Source: Ditylenchus dipsaci (taxonomy: Eukaryota > Nematoda > Chromadorea > Rhabditida > Anguinidae). Taken from it: a stretch of DNA of 64,000 bases. Every line of letters begins with the position of its first letter. The first letter of the stretch is position 1. A program made the translations under genes and the position numbers. Below the pieces are notes generated by a model, which did not search any database, was not told the DNA's origin, and saw nothing but the letters and a program-made list of their open reading frames with translations. The DNA lies in contig SADC01001204.1 of assembly GCA_004194705.1 (NCBI GenBank), positions 2,976,001 through 3,040,000 of the forward strand, read 5' to 3'. Of this stretch, positions 1-11,005 are shown piece after piece.

Positions 1-238
1 CAAAGCCAACGCGAAAGATTCTCCAAGCTGCTCTTCAAGCACATGCAATCACAAAGAGGGGCAGCTTCAGCAGCTAGAACATATGCTCAGCTGATCTTAT
101 CCGCCAATTCCGCTGTTGCGGAGATCAATCGGTAAGATTTTTTGCATTTTTTTGAATTAAATTTTTAATAATTTTTTTTCTTTTTTCAGAAAAAGATGTA
201 AAGACAGCATTGTCACTGGCTTAGGATCCATTATTTGA
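1..238 (+). CDS. 3' end of a nuclear hormone receptor (two last exons, partial, duplicated copy)
   Basis: The frame is open at the window edge. Exon <1-131 encodes the end of a ligand-binding domain, ending in AVAEINR. A 58-nt intron (132-189, GTAAG...TTTTTTCAG) follows, and exon 190-238 adds [15 protein letters not shown] before TGA at 236-238. The same two exons occur almost unchanged at 23496-23732 in the fuller receptor gene, so this is either the tail of a second paralogue lying mostly outside the window or a duplicated fragment. An AATAAA poly(A) signal lies at 358-363. The product would be the C-terminal helices of a nematode-type receptor; no DNA-binding domain can be seen here. The end is well supported; whether the copy is functional cannot be judged. 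Confidence 0.75.
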
Positions 239-859
239 ATGATGTTGTTGCAAACACTTGATTAGCCATTAGTTTTCAAAATAATATAGTTGAATGTTTG
301 TAAAGATTTATTTGTACATTTAAAAGTTATTTATGCATAATTTATTGCATTCCAAATAATAAAATTTTTGTTTTATTAAAATTGCAGTGAAATAACGTTT
401 ATTTTTATCAAGGAAATTCACAAATAATTTTAAACAAAGCAAAAATTTTTTTGAGCAACAAATAAAACATTGATTCTTATATTTGCTTTATGTGTTTTCA
501 CAAATCAAGTCTCTCAATTGCTTTTGCAATAAAGTTCTCAAGCCAACTTTAGTTTGAACGTATCCCGCAAAATTCATGAAAGTAGCTTTGATCGGCTAGT
601 ACTTCTAAGATTTACCCATTCAATTCTTCCTCCAAAAAACAGTTTGTCAAGCTGTATCACCAAAATCAGCAGCCTGGTCGATCTAAAACTATGTTGTTGC
701 CAATTTCATTTTGTGACTAAAAAATTTTGGTCATACTTACACTCCCAATATGAACGCTTTGCACAGCCGTTTCTGTAATTTCTGCTCTTCGTTCACGGTA
801 CCTGGATAATGACTGGGCATCTCTCGATAGCGGCTTAGACTGGGAAACAGGTTTGATAG
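1..859 (+). repeat. Segmental duplication, copy A (nuclear receptor tail plus 3' flank)
   Basis: Near-identical to 23496-24361, differing mainly by single-base indels in A/T runs and a few substitutions. Homology stops abruptly after the shared GGTTTGATAG. In both copies a different Tc1-like relic follows within about 25 bases. The 3' flank (about 620 bases after the stop codon) is as well conserved as the exons, which points to a recent duplication. Confidence 0.9.
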
Positions 860-880
860 CTCTCCCCTAACTATTGAAAA

Positions 881-1378
881 CGTTCATTTTGGTTTCTTGA
901 GAAAAAAAAATTCCTTGCGAAAAAATCATTTTTCAGAATTCGAATATTTTGTATGTTTTGAGTAATTTTCATCACTTTAATCGGTTGAAATTTCGATGTA
1001 ATGTAATTTATGTTTTCCAGATTCTTGTGTGTGCTTTGCGAGCTCAAGAGCTACAAATTTTTTACAGACAAAAAATAAAATCTGGAGGACTTGCCAAGAC
1101 GAATCAATGCCTAAAATCAGATGCCGACGGGAAACATTTCGATCTTTTTCAGATTTGCTTTTTGAAATGCTGTCTAAGTTATTCAATTTTTCAAAAAAAA
1201 AATTGTTAAGTAATTTATGAAGCTTATGAGCTGCACTCCAATATAGAGCAAAATAATCCTGCAGTGCTCAGTGATACATCGAAAGTTGAATCATAATAGC
1301 TGTCTCCTTGTCAAAAATATTCGAATTCCCAAAAATGATTTTTTCACAAGAAATTTGTTTCTCAAAACCAAAATGTAC
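881..1378. mobile_element. Inverted-repeat element with degenerate Tc1-type transposase tail
   Basis: Arms 881-950 and about 1309-1378 are reverse complements with scattered mismatches (CATTTTGGTTTCTTGAGAAA against its partner near 1360). Inside, 1014-1150 carries a decayed version of the sequence that at 24512-24638 encodes a Tc1/mariner transposase C-terminus; shared blocks include GGAGGACTTGCCAAGACGAA and GATGCCGACGGGAAACATTT. No intact ORF remains. It lies directly after the segmental duplication boundary. Confidence 0.6.
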
Positions 1379-2097
1379 ATATTCGACGGTAAGGTAATTG
1401 GTTTCGAACCATGAAGTTTTTTCAAAGGGTCTTAGCGAAAATATTTTACAGATTAAACAATTTTAATTAAAAAGCACCCTGTACCTAAAATCGACATGAA
1501 TGGTTTGCACCTTGCAGTGGTTCAATTACAGCAAATCAGCAAAAAATTTGAAGGTATCAAAGAGCTTTTTAAGCTATCGGGTTTTTCCGGCAATGCAGCA
1601 GAAAATGTGGAGCAGAACACATCTGCGAGATCAGTTTTCTCATCATTATTTTCAAAAAGCCAACAATTTTGATGATTTTTCCAGGGTAGGGTAAGCCTTT
1701 GCAACCAGAAATCAACCAGGCGAGGGTTTGACTAAACAAATTTTTTTCAAAATGCTGCAGTTTTTACGAGCGAGCTTCTTCTTTTTCGTCTTTCTTTTAT
1801 TTTAGCTTTGCCTGTTGTTATTTTTTTAGCTTGTGTTAGTGGACTATTTGCTTTGGGATGCACTCGAAATTGTTTTTCTCCATTTTTTGTAGTGCGGGAA
1901 ATATGCTTGATTCTGTCACAGCACATCACATTTTTCACCTTGCGTCTAAGCTTGCGCTGGAAAATCTACAGGAATCACTGAAGCAAAAAAAGTAAAGATA
2001 AGAAAATAAAATTGAAATACGGGTGGACTAATCATCAAATAACTAGTCAAATCCGCAGTCAGTTGAATAATTTACATTACAATAATTTTATACCCTC
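1379..2097. other. No gene recognised
   Basis: AT-rich sequence with short ORFs on both strands and no domain I can recognise. I see no clear inverted repeat or splice structure. Confidence 0.4.
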
Positions 2098-2473
2098 TTT
2101 AAAGGAGTAGGAAAAGCCATCTAGTTTGAAAAAGTGGAGAATTCGGTGGCGAAAAAAATTCGGTGGCGCAGTGCGTAGCGTCTGTCTTTGATGATCATAA
2201 AAAGGTGTGCAAGTTCGATCCTGCATGCCTGCACTTAACTTTTTTTTGGCTTGTTTGATCAGTTCTAGGGGTGATTGGGGTCGCTGATTCTGAATTTAGC
2301 ATCAAAAAAGTCTAATTGCATCTAAAACTGGCCAAACAAGCTAAAAAAATATGGCGTGCCACCACGTGGGATCGAACCTGCACACCATTTTGGGCCAAAA
2401 AACACAAACACTTAACCACTGCACCACCGAGGCAACTATTTCAAACCTGAATGGCTTTCCCCCATGCTTTAAT
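2098..2473. mobile_element. Foldback MITE with tRNA-like arms, copy 1 (TTAA-flanked)
   Basis: TTAA occurs at both ends (2099-2102, 2469-2472), with inverted ends containing AGTTTGAAAAAGTGG / CTATTTCAAACCT. Each arm carries a tRNA-like block. On the + strand, GGTGGCGCAGTGCGTAGCG (2162-2180, A-box-like) and AAGTTCGATCC (2211-2221, B-box-like). On the - strand, TGGTGCAGTGGTTAAGTG and GGTTCGATCCC lie within 2355-2436. TTAA target sites are typical of piggyBac-type transposition, but the end bases are not those of classical piggyBac. Sister copies lie at 28663-28960 and 57985-58342. Confidence 0.65.
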
Positions 2474-3560
2474 TCGTTATGATCTTGTTTTCTTGCAATT
2501 TATAGTTTGAAAACTCAGATTCAAGTCATCAAGGTTGTCTCAAAAGTTTTGTGGCCGATATTTTTAAAATTTTTGCATTAAGTTTTTCATATTTTAGGTT
2601 ACTATTTTGTAGCCCAGTTCCATAGCTACAAAATGAGCGGTCGATCATAATTATTTGCCGTGAAATGAAAGGAGGTAGGATGAAAAAAACCTTTTTTATA
2701 CGATTTCGAACAATCGACAAAATGACAAAAAAGAAATTCGCCAAATACGAAAATTGTCGAAACAAATATTGCTAAAATGAAAACCGCCAAATCGAAATCC
2801 GCCATAACAAAATTTACCAAATTGAAATTTGCCAATACGAAATTTGCCAAATGTCAGTTTCACCTGAAAAACTTTGCTCAACACTAAATTGCCACCCTAT
2901 TTTTTTAGCAAAATCTACTTTCGGCAAATTTCAACCAGGAAAATTTCGTTTTGGTGAAATGCGATTTGGCAATATTCGTTTCGACAAAACATACGTTTGA
3001 CATTTTGCCAAATTTCTCTTAACAACATTCTCCCATCTCTAGCAAAGGCCCACAAGAATCCAGTCGGTCTTGAGATGAAATAGAGCTTCAAGTCTGTCTT
3101 ATTCACAGTCGTGTACTCTCTGTCTCGCAGGAAGTGTTGAAGAGAGCAAAAGAGGTGGTGGTCCGATGAGGCGATGTCCGGCAAGTAAGATTACGTGGCT
3201 GGCATAATAACACTTGGAGATCTGAATGTGAGTGAGTGATTGAGTGACTGAACAAAGTGGTGTATCAACTTTGTATTTTTCGGCGAGGGTTAAAAATTAA
3301 CCAAATTTCCTTTTTTGAAAATGCTTTTGAATTGTTTTTTCACGCTTAAATATTTCATCATTGCGAGGAAAAATCAAGATCGACATCTCAATTCGTAGCT
3401 GTGGCACTAAGCTACAAAATGATATATTACATGCAAATACAAATGTAAAAACTCAATGCAAAAAGTTTAAAAATATCGGTTGCAAAAATTTTGAGATTTT
3501 GGCTTACAATTTCAAAAAGTATAATCTTTTTAAATTAAATTATGGTTAACATAATCACCT
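2474..3560. repeat. Large inverted-repeat region enclosing degenerate tandem units
   Basis: Blocks at 2530-2640 and 3380-3500 are imperfect reverse complements (both contain CTACAAAATGA-type and TTTAAAAATATCGG-type segments). Between them, 2690-3010 is a degenerate tandem of roughly 15 bases around GAAATTTGCCAAAT, with the opposite orientation in its right half. No gene is seen. Probably a decayed transposon. Confidence 0.5.
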
Positions 3561-4216
3561 TAAAAAAAGGGGGACCAAGGCAAAAAATGGAAACGCATTC
3601 TTCACTAGATCCAGACCAAACTATAAATTCACATAACTTCTCTTTTAAGACTTAAGAGTACTGATACTTTATTTTCTCTACAATTTCGAACTTGTAAATT
3701 TTACAGAAGCCGAGTAATTGGCCTTTGACAAACATGGAAGACATTGATGAACAAATGAATTTAAACAAAAATCCTAACTATTTCAATCTTTGCATCTTGA
3801 TTAATATTGAAATGGCTAAAACATTTCTGTGTTCCATCAGCTAACATTGAAATCACAAGTAGGTTCTTTTAACAAAATTAAAAGTTAATTAAAAGCATCT
3901 ATAAAATCTGAGAACGTTCAAAAGCGTTTTTTTTTTAATTTCGGACCAGGTACAAGGAAATTTCGTGTTTTCACCAGTCGCTTGCTTCCCAAAAATTTGG
4001 GTCACTGTACCAGAAAACCTATTTCTTCGTCAGATTTACTTAAATGAGTCAAAAAAAGGGTTAAACAAAAAGTTACGGCCAAAAAAATTCACCCTTCACC
4101 ATTTCCTCAAATAAAATTTTGACGTAAAACTTTTTCTTTTTACTAAGCAAACCTGAGATCCTGATTTGTGTTCAGTATAGTCGATTTGCATGTGAAGCTG
4201 CTCTTGGAATTTAAAA
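3561..4216. other. No gene; one GGGGACCAAGGC motif
   Basis: AT-rich. The only recognised item is a single end of the GGGGACCAAGGC foldback family near 3570-3586. Nothing else is supported. Confidence 0.4.
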
Positions 4217-4895
4217 GGGCAAAACTTTTTTTGTCACAGATTCACTTCTTTTTGTCACAGATTCACTTTTTTCTGTCACAGATTTGATTTGTCACAGATT
4301 CACTTTTTTCTGTCACAGATTCACTTTTTTTTGTCACAGATTCACTTTTTTTGTCACAGATTTCCTCATTTCTGTCCCAGATTTAGCTCAAACCACAGGG
4401 GGACCAAGCACTTACAAAATGGTCAAAAAATTTTCTCTCATAACAGCCTGAAAGTTTTTCTATAACGTTTCTATCATGTTTTAAGCATTTTCGCCAAAAT
4501 TATTTTTTCCGCAAAAATTTTTGCCTTGGGGACCAAGGTCCCATTTCAGGCTCCTGAAAACTTTGGACTACCTTGGTCCCCAAGGCAAAAATTTTTGCGG
4601 AAAAAATAATTTTTGGCGAAAATGCTTAAAACATGATAGAAACGTTATAGAAAAACTTTCAGGCTGTTATGAGAGAAAATTTTTTTGACCAATTTTGTAA
4701 GTGCTTGGTCCCCCTGTGGTTTGAGCTAAATCTGGGACAGAAATGAGGAAATCTGTGACAAAAAAAAGTGAATCTGTGACAAAAAAAGTGAATCTGTGAC
4801 AGAAAAAAGTGAATCTGTGACAAATCAAATCTGTGACAGAAAAAAGTGAATCTGTGACAAAAAGAAGTGAATCTGTGACAAAAAAAGTATTGCCC
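4217..4895. repeat. About 680-base near-perfect palindrome with nested tandem repeats
   Basis: Arms 4217-4539 and 4570-4895 are almost exact reverse complements around a 30-base spacer. The outer half of each arm is a tandem of about 18-20 bases (TGTCACAGATTCACTTTTTT-like, seven to eight units). The inner half holds CCACAGGGGGACCAAG and CCTTGGGGACCAAGG, the signature of the window-wide foldback family. The high arm identity implies a recent origin or gene conversion between arms. Confidence 0.85.
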
Positions 4896-5862
4896 AATTT
4901 AAAAGCACTTGTGAATCTTCAAATCCACTCGAGAATAACAATCATTTGAATGACAAATTTTTTGAACATTTTTTTAATGTTTGGAAATAATTTTTTTTCA
5001 GAAATCTTTATTGCAACACGTGACTTTAATGTGTAGTGTTTTAATGGATGGATTTTACTGTTACGAACAAAAAGCAGACACACTTGTTTTCCAAATGGAT
5101 GGGTTCCAATAAGAATGAAATTAAATTTCATCTCAGATGCAGCCGAAAATGTAAAGTGAGTACCGTATTTTCTTTATTAACGGTAAATATTGCGCGTTTG
5201 GTAACCCTTCATATTATTCTTTTTTGAAACGAAAAATCTACTACCTTGGCCCCCTGTTTTTTTTTGAAAATTATTTTTCTTTTTTATCCTAAAAACTATT
5301 TATTTTCACAGTCGACGCTTGATTTAACGACGCTCAGAGGACCGCTTAAAAAAGCTGTCATTAAATCGAGCGAAAATGTTCAACCTTATAATAAGTCCCT
5401 TGTTGCGTCTTCGACGCAAAGAATTTACCAGAGCTGTCCCTATCCCCCTGCTAGCCGCAAATTCCTTTTCATTGGCCTGCAGGGGAAGATCAAAACATAT
5501 TTATTTGTAGTATGTACAGCCTGAGTGTCTGCATCTCTGGTCTACAGTCTCTGGCTCTAGACCAGAGAGGCAGCTGCCTAGAGCTAAAAGCAATCAGTTG
5601 TGTTAAAAAGTGTTGGGCGAAAAGCCTTAGAAAGAAAGCTATTTGTTGTAAAAAGAAAAGAAAGTAGAAAAAATAAAGCTATTCGACCGCATTTATTTGC
5701 TATTGATTTATTTAAAGTAAAATGGCTAGGCCTATATTAAAAGCCCCCCTCCCCTATTCCGACTAGCCCTCAAATCCCTACTAAAATGAGCGCGTACTTG
5801 ACCTAAAAATTCTGTGTCTGGCAGCCGAGGATTTAGACCGCCCAAAGGCTGTCGTCACACCC
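4896..5862. other. No gene; pogo-like repeat end near 5310
   Basis: Contains CAGTCGACGCTTGATTTAAC near 5310-5330, matching the TIR type seen at 58393 and 59546. It is followed by a block (ATTAAATCGAGCGAAAATGT) that recurs in altered form near 6085-6140. Otherwise AT-rich without recognisable coding sequence. Confidence 0.4.
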
Positions 5863-6080
5863 TAGTGCAGAATCGTTGTCCAAAATATGCCTTGGTCCTC
5901 CCTGTTGTTTTTTTGTGAGAAATAGCTTGGTTCCCCTTGCTGTTTGTTATTTGGTCATGGTGATAAAGGTGATCATGTGAACCACAATCATCTTAATCAC
6001 TGTAATCATTTCAGTTACCATGTCCACACTAAAAAACAACAGGGGGACCAAGACATATTTTGGACAACGATTCTGCACTA
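5863..6080. mobile_element. Foldback MITE of the GGGGACCAAGGC family
   Basis: Inverted ends of about 50 bases begin TAGTGCAGAATCGTTGTCCA (5863) and close with its complement at 6080. Just inside each end lies CCTTGGTCC...TGTTGTTTTTTT or its complement. About 110 bases of unrelated loop separate the arms. I could not read a target-site duplication with confidence. Confidence 0.75.
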
Positions 6081-7690
6081 TAAACGTTAGATCAAGCGAA
6101 AATGTTTAACCTTATAGTAAGGCGTTGTTGAATCGAAGTGTCGTTATAAAACACGTTTACATCGCGTAAAATTTCAACATTCGAGATTGACCCGAATTTT
6201 TCAGATTTTCGGGGGTTTGAAATAAAAAGCGCGCCGGCGTGCTCATCAGAGGAAATAAGATAACCTAAAAGTTGGCTGATTTCTCCAGGAAAATTGATGC
6301 TCTCGATATAACACTGCTAATGGCTGGTCCGGGAGTGTGTTATATCGAGAATAGACTGTATTGTCAGACGTGACTCTTTGCTGCATATATCTCCAAAATA
6401 CATTTTTTTGATTTTTTTGGGTACAACCAAGTAGGTTCGAAACAGTATATATAAATTCAGATTGAGAACACGAATGCAAAAAGAACTTTTTTCTATTGTT
6501 CTAAATCCAATGAAACGCGTAGGACTGAATATAGAAGAATATGTGCTGCTAAAAGCAATAATGTTTTTCAGCTCAGGTTATCCAAAACATTTTTCAATTT
6601 ACTTTTTTTAGTTTTAGTGCCAGAAGATTTGGACCCAAAAGATAGAGTGCTTTTAAAACAAGAGTCTCAACGGTACTCTAGAATACTTTTGCACCATTTG
6701 CAAACTGAATTAGGAGCTTTAGCGGGAGCTAAAAAGTTCAGTAATGTTCTTCTGTTAGTTTCATGCATTTTAACCTGTGTAAGTTGATCCTTCGTAGTTT
6801 TAACATCAATTTGCTTAGTTTCAGAGTAAAAATATGAAAGAACACCAAGCTTATATTCGTTATGTACTGCAAACAGATCAAAACTATGCATCTTATGTGA
6901 ATGCTGTTATGTTTAATTAAGATGTGCCTAAAACCTCCAAATCATATTTTTTTAATTCAAAGTCAAAATACTTGTTGGTATTTTTAGTTAAAATTTTATT
7001 TTTTAGCCGTATAAGAGCAATAAGTACTGAATAAAGTATTCTATTTTTGGTGAAATGCCTTAAAGAAAATATCTGGAAGCCCTGATCAAAAGCCTATAAA
7101 AAATCTTGGTCGGCATTTTTCTGGAAATGGAGTTTCCAAAAAACTTAGGCGAGATTCATTTGCTTTTTCTATCTTTCGTTAAGCTTAGGCTTTAGGCAGG
7201 AGTTTACCAGCCTTATGTTAGAATGGACTTAAGATATGTTTAATTTAATGTTTTTCAAGATATGTTTAAGCCCATCCTTACTTCTACCTTCAGCCCAAGC
7301 TTAAAAAGTGGACAAAACATCAGGGATACCAAGGCGACAATTTCGTAAAGTGCCAAAAAATGCTGTGGGTTTCTATTTTTATTTCTGCCACTTTCTTGTG
7401 CACCCATTCTAAAAACAAATAATAAACACCTGGTGGTGCGAAATTTCGTGGACAATCTTTGAGATCGTTATTGAACGTTAAATTATTTAATATACGAAAA
7501 TTTTAAAAACGCAGCTTTTGTAGCTCTATTAATCATCTTTCCGATAATATATAAATTTTTATTGGTATATCTTGAAAAAGTTATTTTTTGGGTACAAACA
7601 CATGTGAGATCATTTTAAGATCTTGACGGACATTTTTTATCAATAAACTGATCAAAATTTTAAACTTTTTTTTTATTAAAAGACCTAATT
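6081..7690. other. No gene; decayed pogo-like ends
   Basis: 6290-6360 holds opposing CTCGATATAACAC / GTGTTATATCGAGAATAGAC, a pogo/Tc1-type terminal motif. Near 7185-7240, CTTAGGCTTTAGGC is followed by TTATGTTAGAATGGACT, a repeat also seen at 13390 and 60690. The rest shows nothing recognisable. Confidence 0.4.
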
Positions 7691-7707
7691 GTGCATTTAA
7701 GAAATGG

Positions 7708-8410
7708 ACCGTACCGGAGTATAAGCCGGCACCGAACCACCACCCCCTTCCCCTAAATGAAATTTTTTCAAAGTGTTCTCAAACACCCTTTATCGACCTA
7801 AAATCACTTCAGTAGTTCAAAAAAAGACATTTTTTGAATTCTAGTCAATAAAAAATTGAGTTTTGAGCATTTTGAAATTTCGACCATTTGCCTGTTTTAG
7901 CATGTTTTGGTCACTGGAGCTGGGCAAAAAAAGCCTCTAAATGCATTTTTGTTGAAGAGTCTTGCTCGGAATTATGTCTGAGGTAAGTGAGTGCGCGCAT
8001 CTCTAACCAACCAAGCCCCTGCGCCCTCTTCGGGGGCTTGGGGTTGAGATGCGCACACCCACATGCCTTTGACGCAAATCACTCGAAAGTGACCATAGAT
8101 GCATAAAAATGTATGCATACCGGAGTTTCTTTATGCGGTAGGCCCCAGTCAACAAGTCTGTGATCAACATCCTCTTTTTACACTAAATTGGCTTTTTTGG
8201 TCCATTCCCAGCCCAATACAGCCCTAAATCCCTTCAAAAACAGTCAAAATAGGTATTTTTTGATGGTCCCAAAACTAAATTTTTTTATTGACTAGAACTA
8301 AAAAAGGGTCTTTTTTGAGCTTCTGAGGCAATTTTGTTTGGAAACACTTTTAAAAAAATTTCATTCGGGGGTGGGAGGTTGGAGGAAGGAGTATACTCCG
8401 GTAGCGCCAA
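7708..8410. mobile_element. Inverted-repeat element, GTAGCGCC family, with internal hairpin
   Basis: Both ends read ACCGGAGTATA (left near 7713, right complement near 8395), with about 180 bases of imperfect inverted repeat inside, including TCTAGTCAATAAAAAATTGAG-type sequence in both arms. The middle (7963-8145) carries AAGTGAGTGCGCGCATCTCT opposed to GAGATGCGCACACCCAC, a hairpin core shared with 12842-13045 and 48775-49010. No coding capacity. Confidence 0.6.
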
Positions 8411-9464
8411 ATTTTTTCATTAAAATCATTTAGTTCAATAACGAGCTCAAAGTTTGTCTGCGAAATTTTGGACAACCAGGTAGTGTGTCATCGAGTTGTA
8501 GAAAGGTCTAAAGATACTATGCAGCAAATACACTGATTGTCTATTTCTTATATTGAATAAGTGAATTTTCTTACACTATGCACCGTCCACTCAAGGTTTC
8601 GCCAGTAACATCCTTTTGCCAGTACGAGCTTAACAACACAACATACGACAATGAGATACTAACATAGGTTCTCACCATTCATGCTGAGCCCCAGAGATCG
8701 GATTGTCTATTACATGAGCTGCGGGGTCCAGAGAAGCGCTTCAGAAGTACCATCATCTAGCTATGGAACAGCCATCTTCTTGAACGGTCCAACTTAGGTT
8801 CCAACATCGGTCTTCATGCAGTCTATTAACTTTACTCTACCTCGGGTCATATTACCGGATCCTATCTCGGTCAACACCACACCCCTTTCGCCTTCGATCA
8901 TCACTCTCAAATACCCACGCGTAACCGTAACTTGTAACCGGGTTTCATACACACACAGGTTTCATGCCCAGTCACAGACCCAAAGACTCAAAAAGCTCAC
9001 TAGCCTGGGCTTCGGCCCTCTCTCCTCTCATCCTTGATTACCTCCAGTCTCGAGAATCTTTAGAGTTTCCGGAGGGCCACCCTTACTGTCGATCAAACGC
9101 TTCAGTTTGGGGTCTACTTTGAGCATCAGGCCATTTTTTTCGCTTTCCAAAATTGCACAGAAACATAGTCATGGCGAGCTAGATTATTCTTTTAGCTTCT
9201 AGAGAACAAAGCTAAAATTATTTGTGAACAACGGCTGAGTTTCTTATGGTTGAAGATCAACCGTCTTTCAAACGGGTCTTTATCACACTTTTTTTTTCGT
9301 TCTTTAACAGTCGCATGGTAGAAACTACCCTTCTTAAAAATGGCTTTTCCTAAAAATCTTGCAGAAAACTTAGTTAAATTGTCGAGTCCAGATATTGTGG
9401 TGCCAAAAATAGTGATCCTAGTTTGGCAAATTTTCAAACTCTTGTGTTGAAAATAGTTTTTTTG
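8411..9464. other. No gene recognised
   Basis: 8580-9110 has a more balanced base composition than its surroundings and few obvious repeats, but no domain or convincing exon chain was found. I cannot say whether it is a relic of coding DNA. Confidence 0.3.
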
Positions 9465-9717
9465 TCACTACTGTAATATACCCCCCACCCCACCAAAAAA
9501 CCCTCCTGTAATATAACCTACCAACAGCCCCCCCCCAATAATTTTTAGGCTTAGCCCTTAGGCTTCCGGTCGTAGGCATTAGGCTCAGAGACAACACGTA
9601 ATAATTTCACCACTTTTCAAAAAAAGTATGGTTTTGGGGTACCTGAAAAATTATTGGCAGGGGGGGTATATTACAGTAGCTTTTTTTGGGGGGGGGGGGT
9701 TTATATGACAGTAGCGT
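9465..9717. mobile_element. Small foldback element with TACTGTAATATACCCCC ends
   Basis: Left end CACTACTGTAATATACCCCC and the complement of the right end, CGCTACTGTCATATA, form inverted repeats of about 50 bases. The loop holds TTAGGCTTAGCCCTTAGGC, degenerate telomere-type units. The ends resemble the GTAGCG termini at 48655 and 49985. Confidence 0.55.
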
Positions 9718-11005
9718 GCTTTTTTTCTAGTATGTTATTTGTAATCAGGTACTTCAACTAATACAAAAGTAATATTTTTAATGTTCATATTTCGTAAATT
9801 GTAATTTTGTCAAATCTATGGCTTTTCACTGATAATAAGAGTCATTTTTAACTGCAAAAAACGAGATTTTTTCCACAATAACAGCGTTCACATGGCGAAT
9901 TTATAATATACTAAAAAGCTACTAATCAAACAGATGATGAAAATAAAAAAATATTAACATCAAGCCTAATTAAGTCAATGACAATTTTTTGGCTAACAGC
10001 ACGAATTTCAGTGCTGAACTATGAATTCACACCAGTTTTTTTAGCAGTCTGAAGGTCTTGTTATCAAATAACAACTATTAGTTCTGAACTTTGTATTTTT
10101 TTAGAGGCCCCTATTCTTAAAAATATTTTTTCTTGCCTTTTTTTATCTTTTAAGTTAAGCGAAATTTTTTGTTCAATGTTTTTGATGTTGATGTATATAG
10201 CTTAATGTCGCTTGCTCCTACTTTTCTTTTTAAAATTGTATTTGAATACAAAATTGATTGAAAAAAAATTACACAATCACAAATAAAAACAAAAGACATG
10301 TTAGTAAAATAAAATAATTCTTTTCTTGGAATACTTAAAATTATTTTGTATGCAATTATAAAATTTTACTATAGTCTTGCTATGAATTATCATTTGAAAA
10401 AATCGAAAATGAAAAAACAACATATTGTAAAGCAGTATGTTGACTAACAATCATGTTTTTTCAGATTCTTAACAGTAACATGAAAAAAAAGAAAATGTTG
10501 CTTTTGCTAAAAACATATGGTATATTAATCAGTTTCAGCTGTTCTCGAATCTTTTACGGCTAAATTTTACGTCTATTAACACGTCTGGAGCCATAGTGAT
10601 GAGCTGGTTTTTTCGGTGCAAAATTTATCAGTGACAATTTTAAATTATACATGATGCCCGGTAACCATTAATGGTTCTTCAAAATATTAGCTTTCTTATT
10701 GGTTACTTTCTTGGCTACTTCTTTAGTTGCCCTCTATACTCGGCTTTTTTTAAAGTGACTCAAAATCACTTCCCGTACTTACTTTTTTGCTCGAAACAAT
10801 AAAAAAATGAACAAATTCAAAATCAAAAAATTGAATTTTGTCAAAAAAAAAGTTGCCTCACACTCCTTAGTGGTAGATGGTCATTTTAGGGTGTTTTGGG
10901 TGATTTTCGTGGGTTTTTTCACATTTTTCTTGCTGGAACTGGGCGAAAAGACTCTTTAAAGGCGTTTTTTTTCAAGAGTCTTGCTCGGAATTGTGTCGCA
11001 TGTGA
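9718..11005. other. No gene recognised; strongly AT-rich
   Basis: Very AT-rich to about 10840. 10860-11000 contains a fragment of the family seen near 7915 (CTGGGCGAAAAGACTCTTTA and CTTGCTCGGAATTGTG). No coding signal. Confidence 0.4.
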
